A stretch of DNA of 34,401 nucleotides, taken from positions 1 to 34,401 of the IMG/VR virus record IMGVR_UViG_3300025146_000042. One strand, written 5' to 3'. Positions 15,778 through 25,093 of this stretch are shown piece by piece. The notes under the pieces are model-generated. The model was not told the DNA's origin and made no database searches. It saw only the letters and a program-made list of their open reading frames with translations. The translations under genes were made by a program, and so were the position numbers. The stretch comes from a virus. Position 1 is the stretch's first letter. Every line of letters starts with the position of its first letter.

Positions 15778-17592
15778 ATGGCAACACCCAATCCCTTTGC
15801 CAGCCTACCTGCTCAGGTGCGCAACTCGCTCACGCCACAGAACACGCAGCCCAATCCCTACACAGCGGCGCCTAGCGTTTGGTCCACGCAAGGAGCGTTC
15901 AGTGGCAATGCGCCAGCGAGCATGCCTACTGGATCGTCACCCGCGATAGCCCCTAGCGGGGCTGCTTTTGGAGGCTCCACGTCTACAACTGGAGCTCCTG
16001 GCACGTACGCGCCGCAGCCGGCGCCCGGGTACACCAACACCACCGGTCCAGGCGTGACCGTGAATGGGCAACCGCCGAGTCCATTTCCGCCACCAGCTGC
16101 GCCGAGCCCACTGCAGACGCCGGGCAACAACTTCACGAACCCGGGTTACTCCGAGCAGGGTCTGGAGCTGACGCAAAACCGCCTACTGGAGGACCCGTTC
16201 CAGAGCACGTTTCAGAACGCCGCTAGCGGGTCCCAGCAACCCGGTCAGGGCGAGAACTACATCAACCAGAACATGGGCTCTCTCGATGGCCCGGGCCAGG
16301 GCGAGCAGTACTGGAACCAGGTGAGCGGGCAGTTTCAGGACCCCTTCGCGGGCGAGCAGTTCGCCCGGCAAGCCACGCAGAACATGAGCCCAACTGGTCC
16401 CGCGGGAGCGTTCTTCAACCAAGCGATGGACCAGTACGGGGACTTCACCGGCTACTCTGGCCCGCAGGCGAGTGCTGGCCAGTACGGCACCAACGCGGCA
16501 AGCGGGCCTTTGGCTGGCCAGGAGTTCTACAACCAGGTCGGCGGCAACTACGACTCCACCGGGCGCTACACGGACCCGAACCTGGCCGCTGGCCAGTACA
16601 GTCAGACTCAGCAAGCCTTCGGCGACCTGCCGATTGCGAACTTCGATCCGTTCTACGATCGCGCGCGGCAGCTCGGGGTGCAGTCCTACAACCAGGACGC
16701 GGCAGGGCGCGGGGTCTACGGATCCAGCGAAGCGCTGAGCGGGGTAGGAAACGTGATCACCGACATCGAGGCGCAGCGCGCGAACCGCTCCTTCGATGCC
16801 GAGATGCAGCGCGCGCAAGAGCAGCGCATGCGTCAGGGCCTACTGGGCGAACAGGCACGCATGGGCGACCTGTCCAGTCAGGGCGCGTTCGGCGCAAACC
16901 TGGCAGGCGTTGAGACCTTCGGCAACCTCGCCAAGACCGCGGGCGAGCAGACCCTGGGTCAGCAGACGATGCTGGGCAACCAGGCACGCGACGTGGACAC
17001 CTCGGCGCAGAACGCCCAGGACAGCAACCTGCGCGGCGTGGAGGCATTCGGGCAGCTCTCGAACGCCGCAGACGCGCGCGAGACAGACCGCTTCACAGCT
17101 CGCACATCGGCCATGGACGCGGCCGATCGCACCGGTATCCAGCGTCTGCAGACTGGTGGAGACCTGTCCAACATGGCGGACGACAACGCGCGAGACGATT
17201 TCGTCGCCTCTAACCGTGCCGCGGTGGACTCGGGCAATCTGGCGGACCAGCGCACCAACACGGGTATCAGAGCGGCTGATGTCGGCTCACGTAACGACCT
17301 GGCGCGACTGGACTCGTTCAACCAGACGGCGAACACAGCCGAGGATTCGCGTCAGAAGCGCAACGAGTTCACGGCAAACATGACACGCCTGGTCGGCAAA
17401 GACCTCGCGGACCGGATTGGAAATGCAGCGAGCGAGTTTGACGGCAAGTCCCAGGCAGACTGGGAGAACTATGTAACTTCCACGCTGGCCCCGCTGATTC
17501 AGGGCTCCGGGCTCAGCGCCGCTGAACAGCAGGCTGAGATTGATGCCCTAATCAACGGCGGGAGCAACTTCCTAAACTACGCGACACGTTAA
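15778..17592 (+). CDS. Large Gln/Asn/Gly-rich ejection protein with internal repeats
   Basis: A 604-residue protein starting directly after the preceding stop. Residues 1-130 are Pro/Thr/Gly-rich and disordered-looking. Residues about 155-280 hold imperfect 17-24 residue repeats. Residues 280-500 are a long helical region with recurring 'FxxLxxxAxxxR' units, such as GVETFGNLAKTAGEQ and GVEAFGQLSNAADARETD. The end is a compact helical domain (DWENYVTSTLAPLIQGSG). There are no cysteines and no signal. Composition and place suit a virion-internal protein released with DNA. The enzyme content, if any, is not visible. Confidence 0.7.
   Translation: MATPNPFASLPAQVRNSLTPQNTQPNPYTAAPSVWSTQGAFSGNAPASMPTGSSPAIAPSGAAFGGSTSTTGAPGTYAPQPAPGYTNTTGPGVTVNGQPPSPFPPPAAPSPLQTPGNNFTNPGYSEQGLELTQNRLLEDPFQSTFQNAASGSQQPGQGENYINQNMGSLDGPGQGEQYWNQVSGQFQDPFAGEQFARQATQNMSPTGPAGAFFNQAMDQYGDFTGYSGPQASAGQYGTNAASGPLAGQEFYNQVGGNYDSTGRYTDPNLAAGQYSQTQQAFGDLPIANFDPFYDRARQLGVQSYNQDAAGRGVYGSSEALSGVGNVITDIEAQRANRSFDAEMQRAQEQRMRQGLLGEQARMGDLSSQGAFGANLAGVETFGNLAKTAGEQTLGQQTMLGNQARDVDTSAQNAQDSNLRGVEAFGQLSNAADARETDRFTARTSAMDAADRTGIQRLQTGGDLSNMADDNARDDFVASNRAAVDSGNLADQRTNTGIRAADVGSRNDLARLDSFNQTANTAEDSRQKRNEFTANMTRLVGKDLADRIGNAASEFDGKSQADWENYVTSTLAPLIQGSGLSAAEQQAEIDALINGGSNFLNYATR
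16243..16615 (+). repeat. Imperfect coding repeats, core GxxYxNQ
   Basis: Within the 15778-17592 product, about six to seven degenerate copies follow one another: GQGENYINQ, GQGEQYWNQ, AGEQFARQ, AGAFFNQ, AGQYGTN, AGQEFYNQ, AGQYSQTQ. Each is followed by a variable Gly/Ser/Asp/Pro spacer, giving a period near 17-24 residues. The shared pattern is Gly/Ala, Glu/Gln, aromatic, Asn-Gln. Confidence 0.6.
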
Positions 17593-17601
17593 ACCATAGG
17601 C

Positions 17602-17630
17602 TTGACAGTGCTGGCCAGACGAGACATCTT
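17602..17630 (+). promoter_or_regulatory. Promoter candidate with perfect -35 box
   Basis: TTGACA at 17602-17607 is a perfect sigma-70 -35 element. The sequence 17 bases further on (CATCTT, 17625-17630) is a poor -10. It lies in a 73-base gap, one of the few gaps in the operon, upstream of a zinc-ribbon gene with its own strong ribosome-binding site. Confidence 0.3.
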
Positions 17631-17665
17631 CACAAGCCTACGCTGACAACAGGAGCAGGATCAAG

Positions 17666-18295
17666 ATGATTCAGAAGAAGTGGTTCAGGATTGAGACGGG
17701 CGCTGATGGCTCTGTTCTGTCGTGCGTCGAGGTACCGGCACAGGGCCGCAATGGCGCTGTGGTCCGCTTCTATGAAGCCGCGGACAAGGCGGCAGCATGC
17801 AGCGCGGCGAAGGAGTGGTACGAGAAGCACAGGCAGTCAATGAATGCGAGTTCAAAGCGAACCAAAGAAAGGGCAGCAGTGGCCGAAAAATGCCGTATTT
17901 GCCTACGTGAGCCACCAAGACCGGGCAGGCTTTCTTGCCAGGGCTGCGTAGACAGTCTACCGTCCAGGTTGCCGCGCAAGGCACATAAGCGTGAGAATAG
18001 AGGTAACCCGGAGAAGGTCCGGGACAGCTTCCGGGATACCTTGCAGCGGACCACCGAAATGCATAAGGAGGTGTTTGGTAGCCCGTCAGGGTACAATTTT
18101 TGGCTCCTCCTTCGCAAATTCGACACACTTGGACCCGCCGCCTTCCGGGACTACCTCGTCAGCAAGATCCCGAACTACGAGCAGTTGATGGCCAAGCAGG
18201 CTGCCGAGCAGAAGAAGAATCAGCCGATCACAAACCTAAACACCGAGACTGACGCTGCCTGGGTGGAGTTGGAAGAGCAAGCAGCCGCAGAGTAA
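17666..18295 (+). CDS. Zinc-ribbon hypothetical protein inserted among ejection genes
   Basis: A 209-residue protein with AGGAGCAGGA before the ATG at 17666. Cys76, Cys79, Cys91 and Cys94 (KCRICL...RLSCQGC) form a C-x2-C-x11-C-x2-C zinc ribbon. Basic residues flank it (KAHKRENRGN), followed by a helical region. The N-terminus has a small beta unit (KKWFRIETGADGSVLSCVEV). It sits in a gap-bounded slot between two ejection-protein genes and has a normal cytoplasmic composition unlike its Ala/Gly-rich neighbours. It may therefore be a moron-like or regulatory insertion rather than a virion part. I do not recognise the family. Confidence 0.75.
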   Translation: MIQKKWFRIETGADGSVLSCVEVPAQGRNGAVVRFYEAADKAAACSAAKEWYEKHRQSMNASSKRTKERAAVAEKCRICLREPPRPGRLSCQGCVDSLPSRLPRKAHKRENRGNPEKVRDSFRDTLQRTTEMHKEVFGSPSGYNFWLLLRKFDTLGPAAFRDYLVSKIPNYEQLMAKQAAEQKKNQPITNLNTETDAAWVELEEQAAAE

Positions 18296-18297
18296 CC

Positions 18298-20220
18298 ATG
18301 GCACTCGACATCAACCGCATGTTGGCTCCGGTGGAGCGCCTCTCACCGGTCAAGCTTGAAGCTCCCGGGCAGGCATCTTTGGAGCGACAGCGCTTGCAGC
18401 TGATGCGCGAGCAATTCGAGAACTCCAAGGCCGAGCAGGCGCGTCAGCTGGAGCTGAGCAGGGTCGAGGAAGAGGGGCGCAACGCCCGCCAGCGCATGCA
18501 GGCGCAACAGGCTCAAGCGGAGGCGCAGGCTCAAGCAGAGGCCGAGACCAAGAAACAGCGCCTGACTGCGCTGGGCGAGTTCTCGAAGTTGAACGGCTCG
18601 GGCGATGTAGAGGGCGCCCGGGCCATGGTGCCGCTGATGACCAGCCTCGGCATGGAGGTAGACCTCGAAGGCGAGGTGAACGGCCTGCCTCGCTACCGCG
18701 TGGACCTGTCAAAGGAAGACCGCGCGCGCAGCGAAGCGCAACAGCCCGGCGTGGGTTACCCAACGGACGACTCGGGACCGATGGTACCACCTGCTGGCAT
18801 TGGCTCGACCGAAGACGCCTTCGGGCAGGCCTTGGCGGCTTCGCAGCATGCGGAGTCCACAGGCCAGCCGCTGCGCGGACCAGACGAGCCCGACTACACC
18901 GGGGCGGTCCCGAAGAACGTATACGACGCTAGCGCGACGCAGATGGCCACAATCGCTCGCCTGGACCCGGTGATGGGCTCTCTCGTCAACGCCTACCCGG
19001 ACCAGGTCTCGCGCGACAGCGCCAAGCACACGGCCGACGCCGTGCGCGGCATGGGCTTGCCCTTGAAGGAGTCGGTCAAGCAATACGAGTCGCTGCGCGG
19101 AGCTCCGGACTCCACCGTGCGAGCCAACATCGCGGCCGATGCCGAGAAGAGCCAGCGGTCAGGGCTGACTGCAACCCAGGCACAAGGTCAAACCGGTGAC
19201 GGGTTCACTCAAGCGAAGGAGACCTGGGTGGAGAGCCAGGGTCGAGAGAAGTTGACCGCGGTCGGCGCGGCAGACGAGATTATCGAAATTCTCACCAACG
19301 ACAACCCAGAGGACGATGTCCAGGTGGGCAACAGAATGGTTGCTCTCTCAGGTGGCAAGGGCACCCAAAGCGACCGCGACGTGGCCCGGGCCCTTGGACT
19401 GTCCGGGGCCAGCACATGGGAGCAGGCCATCGCCCAAATCCAGAAGCTGGGCATGTCCGGCTTCCAGCGTACCCAGCGCGAGGCGATCATCAACTACGCC
19501 AAGACCGCGCAGAGGAACTCGAAGAACGACTTGTTCAAATGGATGGACAACGTTGACAACGCCTCTTCCGACCCCGAGATGCGCCCCGACGAGGCGGTTG
19601 GTTGGAGGCGCTATCGGAACACGGTGATCCCGCGCGCCATGCGCGACGAGTACGACGAGGCCAAGAAGAGGGCTCGCGGTGGCTCCGGCGGAAGCGCCCA
19701 GCAGCCGCGCTCGTTCAACATGGAGGAGGACGCGCGCTCCAACCCACGCGAAGGGTTCCGCATGGACGCAGGCACTGGCGGAACGACCATTCCAGAGACC
19801 AGTCGCATCGCATTCGAGCACAACAACCCAGGAAACCTGAAGTTTGTCGGACAGGACGGCGCCGAGAAGGGCGAGCCAGCCGAGGACGGTGGCAGCTGGG
19901 CCAGGTTCAAGTCTGTGGATGATGGTCTGTACGCGCTGCGGATGCAGGTCGAGAAGGACTCCGAGCGTGGATTGTCGGTTGAGGAGTTCATCACCAAGTA
20001 CGCGCCACCTGGCAGCAACGACACGGAGTCGTACATCAAGCAGGCAATGTCGGCCCTGAAGGCGCGACCAGGTGATGCCCTGGCTGAGCTGGACCCCTAC
20101 GACGTTATGCGGTTCATCGCCAAGAAGGAGTCGGGAACCGAGATGCCGGACCAGTACACGAGCGGTTCTGGCGACCCGGAGACCCGCGCACAGAAGCTGC
20201 TAGAGGAGACCGGATACTGA
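18298..20220 (+). CDS. Ejection protein with C-terminal NNPGNL cell-wall domain
   Basis: A 640-residue protein. Residues 25-95 form a Gln/Glu/Ala-rich coiled coil. A long helical middle part follows. From about 500 the sequence has FEHNNPGNLKFV, then SWARFKSVDDGLYALRMQV, then LSVEEFITKYAPPGSNDTES. This is the pattern of the phage 'NNPGN[LI]' domain (F-x-s-x-x-x-G-x-x-A-L, then y-A-P...N-d-t...Y) related to lytic transglycosylase-like and virion peptidoglycan domains. It probably helps the phage cross the cell wall during DNA entry. The catalytic residue cannot be named with confidence. Its stop overlaps the next start (TGATG). Confidence 0.8.
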   Translation: MALDINRMLAPVERLSPVKLEAPGQASLERQRLQLMREQFENSKAEQARQLELSRVEEEGRNARQRMQAQQAQAEAQAQAEAETKKQRLTALGEFSKLNGSGDVEGARAMVPLMTSLGMEVDLEGEVNGLPRYRVDLSKEDRARSEAQQPGVGYPTDDSGPMVPPAGIGSTEDAFGQALAASQHAESTGQPLRGPDEPDYTGAVPKNVYDASATQMATIARLDPVMGSLVNAYPDQVSRDSAKHTADAVRGMGLPLKESVKQYESLRGAPDSTVRANIAADAEKSQRSGLTATQAQGQTGDGFTQAKETWVESQGREKLTAVGAADEIIEILTNDNPEDDVQVGNRMVALSGGKGTQSDRDVARALGLSGASTWEQAIAQIQKLGMSGFQRTQREAIINYAKTAQRNSKNDLFKWMDNVDNASSDPEMRPDEAVGWRRYRNTVIPRAMRDEYDEAKKRARGGSGGSAQQPRSFNMEEDARSNPREGFRMDAGTGGTTIPETSRIAFEHNNPGNLKFVGQDGAEKGEPAEDGGSWARFKSVDDGLYALRMQVEKDSERGLSVEEFITKYAPPGSNDTESYIKQAMSALKARPGDALAELDPYDVMRFIAKKESGTEMPDQYTSGSGDPETRAQKLLEETGY

Positions 20221-22868
20221 TGCCCGGCATGAGCGACAAGCAGTATCGGGACGTCCAAGCGTTGCTTGCTGACCCTGGCATCTCCGAGCAGACGAAGACT
20301 CGCTTGATGCAGGCCAAGGCGTCCTACGAGCAGGAGAACGGCAGCAATCCTGCCGTGGCAGACTCTCGGCAGAGCGAACTTGCGGGCATGCTCAGGCCCG
20401 ATCAGGACCCGGTTCCGCAGGCACTGGCGACACTGCCGGCTACCAACCACGCAGGCGGCGACGAGGGCGCCGAATCCGACTGGATGCGCAAGCCGGAGGC
20501 GGCCGCGAACGGCTCGGTGTTCTTCTACGAGCCGACCCTGGACTCGATGAAGAAGCGATTCGCTACGGACCCAGCATTCGTGGCTTCGGTGTTTCCTGCG
20601 ACAGGCGGCGAGATCAACCCAGAGTTGATCGCCAACATGACGCATGACAGCTCCGAGTTTCAGGCCGGAGCCACCAAGATGTGGCAGGAAGGCGCAGACG
20701 CTGCTTCTGCAGCTGGAAAGACTGCATACCGCTACTCGCGGACCCCGTGGTTGCAAGGTGGCGAGGCAACGAGTTGGCTGAGTCAGCTCGGCACGAAGCT
20801 GCAGGGCGCCGTCAAGCCTGGCGTCGAAGGCGCGACGTCGTTTCTGTTGGGCGTCGACAACACGGCCCTGTTCGGTGCCGCGCGCGGCGCTCAAGAGGCG
20901 GTCAACCCGACCATGGGTGAGGCGGGAGGGTCGGCTCAGTTGCAGGAGTGGGAGACCGGCAAAGCGCCTGCGGAGATTCAGGGCGGTATCCCCGGAGGCC
21001 TACCCGCTACCGAGTACAACAAGCAGCTAGAGGATGAGTATCCGACCGCCTATGCGCTCGGCAACCTTCGCGGCGCATTCCGCTCCCTTGGAGGCGAAGT
21101 GCTGGGCATTCTCGGCAAAGCCGGGCAGGCCGCCACGGCCGGCGTCAAGGGGGCACTGGGCGTGGGAGCCAAGGTGGCCGCTGGGGCTGGCGCTGCCGGC
21201 GCTGGCGCCGCCGCTCACCAGGTGGTGAGTGAGGGTGTCGACGCCGCGTCCAGCGCGGCACGTACCGGTGGAGACCCAGGAACGACCCTTGGCGAAGCCG
21301 CTGGCCGCGTTGGTGGGGCTGCCATGGACCCGGTCAATCTAGCCCTGGGTGGAGGCGGCGAGCTCGCTGGCTTGGCTGCCGGGCGCCTTGCGCAGGGCAT
21401 CGCGGAAACCCCGCGGTACGGCGGAAACATTGGCCGCCTGGAGCGCATGGGTGGCTCGGTAGAGCTGGGCTCTGGACCGAAGGGGCCGGCAGCGCTGGAT
21501 GAAGCCAAGGCGCGCGGTAAGGCCCAGGACGTGATGCCGCAGGACGTGATCGCAAAGGAGATCGCGCCCAAGGTGTCTCAGGCGGTCAAGGAAAACCGTG
21601 AGGTCATCAACCGCCAGGTCCACGACGTTCAGGAGCAGTTCTACCCGACCCGCGAAGGGCAGATGTTGTTGCCCAACACCCAGGTGCAGTCAGCAGCGGT
21701 CGAGGAGTTGAACGCGCTCTACGCTCCGTCGCGCGGCCGACTGCGACCCATCGGATCGGCCAAGGATGCTGCGCGAGAGGTGCGGACCATCTTCAACGGC
21801 AACATCGAGAAGGTGTCCGTGACACCGGTCAAGGGCGCCATCGAGCTGGACCCTGACCAGGCCGAGGCGTACTTGCTGCCGATGTTCAAGGCTGAAGTCG
21901 TCAAGCAGGTGACGCCAAAGGCAAAGCCGAAGGCTGCGCCAGAGCCGACCACCGGCGCTCGCGAGATGGACTTGCCGGCAGGCCCTGAGGATGCCGCCAC
22001 CGTGCCGCCCAAGGGAAAAGCCGCCAAGCCGGCTGGCAAAGTCGCTGCCAAGCCCACTCGGGAAGCGGACACTGTCCGCATGCAGGAGCCGCCCGAAGGG
22101 CCAGGAAAGAACGAGTACGGAGAGGCTACGCGGCCATACCGCGAGGCACAGCGCGCCGACAACTCGCGGGCGCAAGCCCTGGCTGAAGAGATGGGAGTCC
22201 CTGGCACCGAGTCAGTTGAGCCACCCAAGATGCTTGCCGATGCGCTGCGCGGCGCTGGAAAGACCAAGGTCTACGTTGTGCCTCGCAGGTACGATGCCCG
22301 CCGGCAGGATGCGCTGATCAAGCAGCTCCGGGAGGCAGGCAAGAACGACTCTTCTCCACACCAGCGGCAGGCCAAGAAGATGTACGTCATGGCACTGAAG
22401 GACCGCGACGTGCGTCCCATGAACGGCGAGCAGGGTGGCTGGAGCGCGACTCAGCGACAGCACGCCGACATGCTGGAAAGCGCCGACCGCGAAGCTGAAC
22501 TGGTGACTCCCGGCGGAGACGCCATGCCTGCACTGATTGATTTCTCGAAGCAGCGTCCGGGCCAGATTGACCTGGTCGACGCCGTGCGGAAGGCGGCTGA
22601 TCGCGGAGGCGTCCGTCAGCAAGTGGACGAACTGCGCATGCTTGACCCGCTGCAATCCTTGCGCGACAAGATGGGCGTCCACAAACCTGCGCACGCGGCA
22701 CCGCCGCAGACGGCCTACGGAGCGCTGAGTGCCGCAGGCGACGCGCTGATGCTGCGCGGCGCATACCCGGGCCTGAAGGCGCTCGGCAATCCAGGCGGCC
22801 CTATCCGCAGCGGCCAAGCCGGTAGATTCAACTGGGCACGCGAGCAAGAGAAGGATAAGCGACCATGA
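20220..22868 (+). CDS. Very large putative ejection protein
   Basis: At 882 residues this is the longest protein in the window. Residues 1-130 are polar. Residues about 290-400 are an Ala/Gly-rich, low-charge region (GVGAKVAAGAGAAGAGAAAH and neighbours) that may contact membranes. Residues about 560-630 are a Lys/Pro/Ala linker. Residues 660-830 are a charged helical domain (ARRQDALIKQLREAGK, WSATQRQHADMLESADREAE). The combination and place match the largest ejection proteins of podoviruses (P22 gp16 and T7 gp16 are functional analogues), without any motif that I can match. The start lies in a TGATG junction, and the end overlaps the next gene by ATGA. Confidence 0.75.
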   Translation: MPGMSDKQYRDVQALLADPGISEQTKTRLMQAKASYEQENGSNPAVADSRQSELAGMLRPDQDPVPQALATLPATNHAGGDEGAESDWMRKPEAAANGSVFFYEPTLDSMKKRFATDPAFVASVFPATGGEINPELIANMTHDSSEFQAGATKMWQEGADAASAAGKTAYRYSRTPWLQGGEATSWLSQLGTKLQGAVKPGVEGATSFLLGVDNTALFGAARGAQEAVNPTMGEAGGSAQLQEWETGKAPAEIQGGIPGGLPATEYNKQLEDEYPTAYALGNLRGAFRSLGGEVLGILGKAGQAATAGVKGALGVGAKVAAGAGAAGAGAAAHQVVSEGVDAASSAARTGGDPGTTLGEAAGRVGGAAMDPVNLALGGGGELAGLAAGRLAQGIAETPRYGGNIGRLERMGGSVELGSGPKGPAALDEAKARGKAQDVMPQDVIAKEIAPKVSQAVKENREVINRQVHDVQEQFYPTREGQMLLPNTQVQSAAVEELNALYAPSRGRLRPIGSAKDAAREVRTIFNGNIEKVSVTPVKGAIELDPDQAEAYLLPMFKAEVVKQVTPKAKPKAAPEPTTGAREMDLPAGPEDAATVPPKGKAAKPAGKVAAKPTREADTVRMQEPPEGPGKNEYGEATRPYREAQRADNSRAQALAEEMGVPGTESVEPPKMLADALRGAGKTKVYVVPRRYDARRQDALIKQLREAGKNDSSPHQRQAKKMYVMALKDRDVRPMNGEQGGWSATQRQHADMLESADREAELVTPGGDAMPALIDFSKQRPGQIDLVDAVRKAADRGGVRQQVDELRMLDPLQSLRDKMGVHKPAHAAPPQTAYGALSAAGDALMLRGAYPGLKALGNPGGPIRSGQAGRFNWAREQEKDKRP

Positions 22869-23281
22869 GCTGCAAAACTTACATACCGTTCAAGAACACG
22901 CAGACAGCGGACGGCGACGGTCTGCCTCGCGCCGCCGAGGTAGTTGTTCTGTTCAACTCTGTGGTTGCTTTCCCGCCCGGGCAAAACATGCACAACATGG
23001 GCTCGGTGTACTGGTTCACCTACTCGATCAAGCCCAGTACGAACGCCACCGGGAACAGCGTTACTGCCCAGTACAGCAACAACCGAGGCGTCACCTGGAA
23101 CGAGTTCTATGCTTCCGACACCAACGAGCCCGTCGGCGACTCGACTACGTTCCGTGACGAGATCCCGATCGGTGAGTTTCAAGACGTGCGAGTGCTCTTC
23201 AACAACGGCGCGCTGGCGCAAACAAGCTTCGTGGTGAACATGAGCCTGGACGCCACTGAAAGGGCAGCCAGCGGCATCTGA
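22865..23281 (+). CDS. Small beta-sandwich-like tail protein
   Basis: A 138-residue, beta-rich protein with strands such as AAEVVVLFNSVVAFPPG, NSVTAQYSNNRGVTWNEFYA and DVRVLFNNGALAQTSFVVNM. The 'YSNNRGVTWNEFY' piece resembles surface-exposed repeats in virion proteins. It begins the receptor-binding block. The ATG at 22865 overlaps the preceding stop, and its own stop overlaps the next ATG. It could be a tail tip or a baseplate-like adaptor for the SGNH protein that follows. This is inference from composition and order. Confidence 0.75.
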   Translation: MSCKTYIPFKNTQTADGDGLPRAAEVVVLFNSVVAFPPGQNMHNMGSVYWFTYSIKPSTNATGNSVTAQYSNNRGVTWNEFYASDTNEPVGDSTTFRDEIPIGEFQDVRVLFNNGALAQTSFVVNMSLDATERAASGI

Positions 23282-24663
23282 TGGGCGCGCGTGGGTCCAG
23301 AGTCTTCGTGCCGCCGGCATTTGTGCCGTGGCGAGACGTGCCGCAACTCGCCGCTGGCGAGGTCTGGATGCCGGCTGTTGGTGTGAGCGGTGCCGCACCC
23401 ATTCTCTGGGCGGGACGCAACGGCACCAACACGCTCTCCACGGCCGGCGCCGGAGATCCAGCGGCCGTCACCGGGCCCGGTGGCAACCCGGCTTGGACGT
23501 ATACAGCTGCCGAATCTGACTCGTTCGAGGTCGCCACGCCTGCAGGTCCACTCGTGGCGACAGATGGCTTGTACGTCGCGTGTGACTTCCGGTTCGATTC
23601 CATCGACGCCACCAACCGGGTCATCGTCGAGCAGAACGGCAGCAACGGCGCACGCAAGTGGCACATCCGAAAGACCGCCTCCACCACCACGCTGCAGGTA
23701 GAACTAAGCCAGGACGGGACTGCCGTACAAACCGCCACGGTATCTGGCCTGACAGAGGCCGAGGGTGTCGGCGTACAGACTATCCTGGGCAAGTATCTGT
23801 TTCTCGAGCTGGCCGTGGATACCACCGCCACCACGCTGGCCACGCAGACACGGCTCTGGCTCGAACGTAAGCCCATCACGTTCACGTCGCACACCGGTTC
23901 GGTGCTGACCGCGCTGTTTAACGGCGGCATCCTCCGGTTCGGTAACAACAACTTCCAGAACCAGGACTTCAACGGGCAGCTCGGGCGCCTGTTCATCGGC
24001 AAGCGCGCCAATGGCGCCATCCTCCCGACCGACGACCACCGGAGGAAGATCCAGGGCTACCTCAACCCCAAGGACCGCCGCATCCAGATCATCCTGCGCG
24101 GTAACTCACTGACTTCTGGCCAGGGCGCAAGCGTTGCTGGTGTCACCAGCTACCCAGGTGTTCTACGCGCGGCGTTCGGTACCGCAGGGTACCAGACAAC
24201 AGACGTGCACGACCGCGGCCTAGGTGGTCTCAAGAGCAGTGACGCGCTGGCCAACTTCTTCACCAACGAGGCACTGTTCTCTGACAACACGTTCGACCGC
24301 CAGGTTCTGGTGTTCTTTGAGGTGCGCAACAGCTTCATTGCTGGCTTGAGCGCTCAAGCGATCTACCAGGAACATGTAGCTTATGGCGCCCGCGCTCGTG
24401 GAGCCGGGTTCTGGTTCCTTGTGTGCACGGCGCCACCGTCTGACGGTAGCGCGGTGGGGCAGACTGTTGCGGGAGAGGCGAACGCGCTAATCAGGGCCAA
24501 TTGGCGCTCGTTCGCCGACGGCTTCGTAGACCTGGAGACGGTGCCGGAGTTCACGCCCGCAGGTTCCGTGGCGAATCCGACCTACTACAGCGACGGCGTC
24601 CACCTTACGGATGCAGGATATGCCGTCATCGCGGCTCGCGTACTCGCGGCCATCATCACCTGA
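23281..24663 (+). CDS. Tail-associated SGNH hydrolase with N-terminal LamG-like domain
   Basis: A 460-residue protein. Residues about 60-245 look like a concanavalin-type jelly roll (LamG-like: YVACDFRFDSIDATNRVIVE, KYLFLELAVDT...). The C-terminal domain shows the SGNH blocks: GNSLTSGQG with the nucleophile Ser276, a Gly block at GLGGLKSS (about 311-318), Asn350 in FFEVRNS, and the catalytic Asp438/His441 in DGVHLTDAGY. Such enzymes remove ester groups, for example acetyl groups, from surface polysaccharides. Placed in the tail-tip block, it probably modifies the receptor glycan. The Asn block is E-V-R-N-S rather than G-x-N-D, a variation worth noting. Confidence 0.88.
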   Translation: MGARGSRVFVPPAFVPWRDVPQLAAGEVWMPAVGVSGAAPILWAGRNGTNTLSTAGAGDPAAVTGPGGNPAWTYTAAESDSFEVATPAGPLVATDGLYVACDFRFDSIDATNRVIVEQNGSNGARKWHIRKTASTTTLQVELSQDGTAVQTATVSGLTEAEGVGVQTILGKYLFLELAVDTTATTLATQTRLWLERKPITFTSHTGSVLTALFNGGILRFGNNNFQNQDFNGQLGRLFIGKRANGAILPTDDHRRKIQGYLNPKDRRIQIILRGNSLTSGQGASVAGVTSYPGVLRAAFGTAGYQTTDVHDRGLGGLKSSDALANFFTNEALFSDNTFDRQVLVFFEVRNSFIAGLSAQAIYQEHVAYGARARGAGFWFLVCTAPPSDGSAVGQTVAGEANALIRANWRSFADGFVDLETVPEFTPAGSVANPTYYSDGVHLTDAGYAVIAARVLAAIIT

Positions 24664-24669
24664 GGACCC

Positions 24670-25089
24670 ATGGCACTTACCATCGCAGTAGCAACCAGAG
24701 CCTTGATGCTCGACGGTCTCGAAGACTCCATGGAGGTCGGCAGCGGCACGGCAAACCTGACCATCTACCAGACCAACACCGCGCTCTGCGTGTTCCCGCT
24801 CGCGGCGACCCCATTCGGCGCAGCGGTGAATGATGGTGCAGCCGCCGCATCAGCGCCCATCAGTTCCACCGGCACCGAGGTGGCTGGCAAAGCGAACCGG
24901 TTCATCCTGACGAATCAAAACGGTGACACAGTTGTGACCGGAACCGTTTCCGCAGTGGGAGGAGGAGGGGATATTGAAGTTCCGGCGCTGACTGTAACGG
25001 CGGCCGCGACACAGACCCTCAACTCGTTCGTGTTGCGCATGGCGGCCGATGGGCGTATAACCGTGGAGGCAAGCCTAACGCTGGTTTAA
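24670..25089 (+). CDS. Tail-tip hypothetical protein, paralogue A
   Basis: A 139-residue beta-rich protein with GAGG before the ATG at 24670. It begins MALTIAVATRALMLDGLED and contains NRFILTNQNGDTVVTGTVS followed by IEVPALTVTAAATQTLNSF. The next gene has the same layout (residues QYVITDSDGATILTGTAS), so the two look like tandem duplicates with diverged N-terminal halves. No catalytic motif is seen. It is probably a small structural subunit of the adsorption apparatus. Confidence 0.75.
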   Translation: MALTIAVATRALMLDGLEDSMEVGSGTANLTIYQTNTALCVFPLAATPFGAAVNDGAAAASAPISSTGTEVAGKANRFILTNQNGDTVVTGTVSAVGGGGDIEVPALTVTAAATQTLNSFVLRMAADGRITVEASLTLV

Positions 25090-25093
25090 CCAA

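Noticed and set aside
16183-16818. 211-residue leftward frame opposite the repeat-rich ejection protein
   Set aside because: It has antisense composition (Val/Arg/His/Leu) and no start signal.
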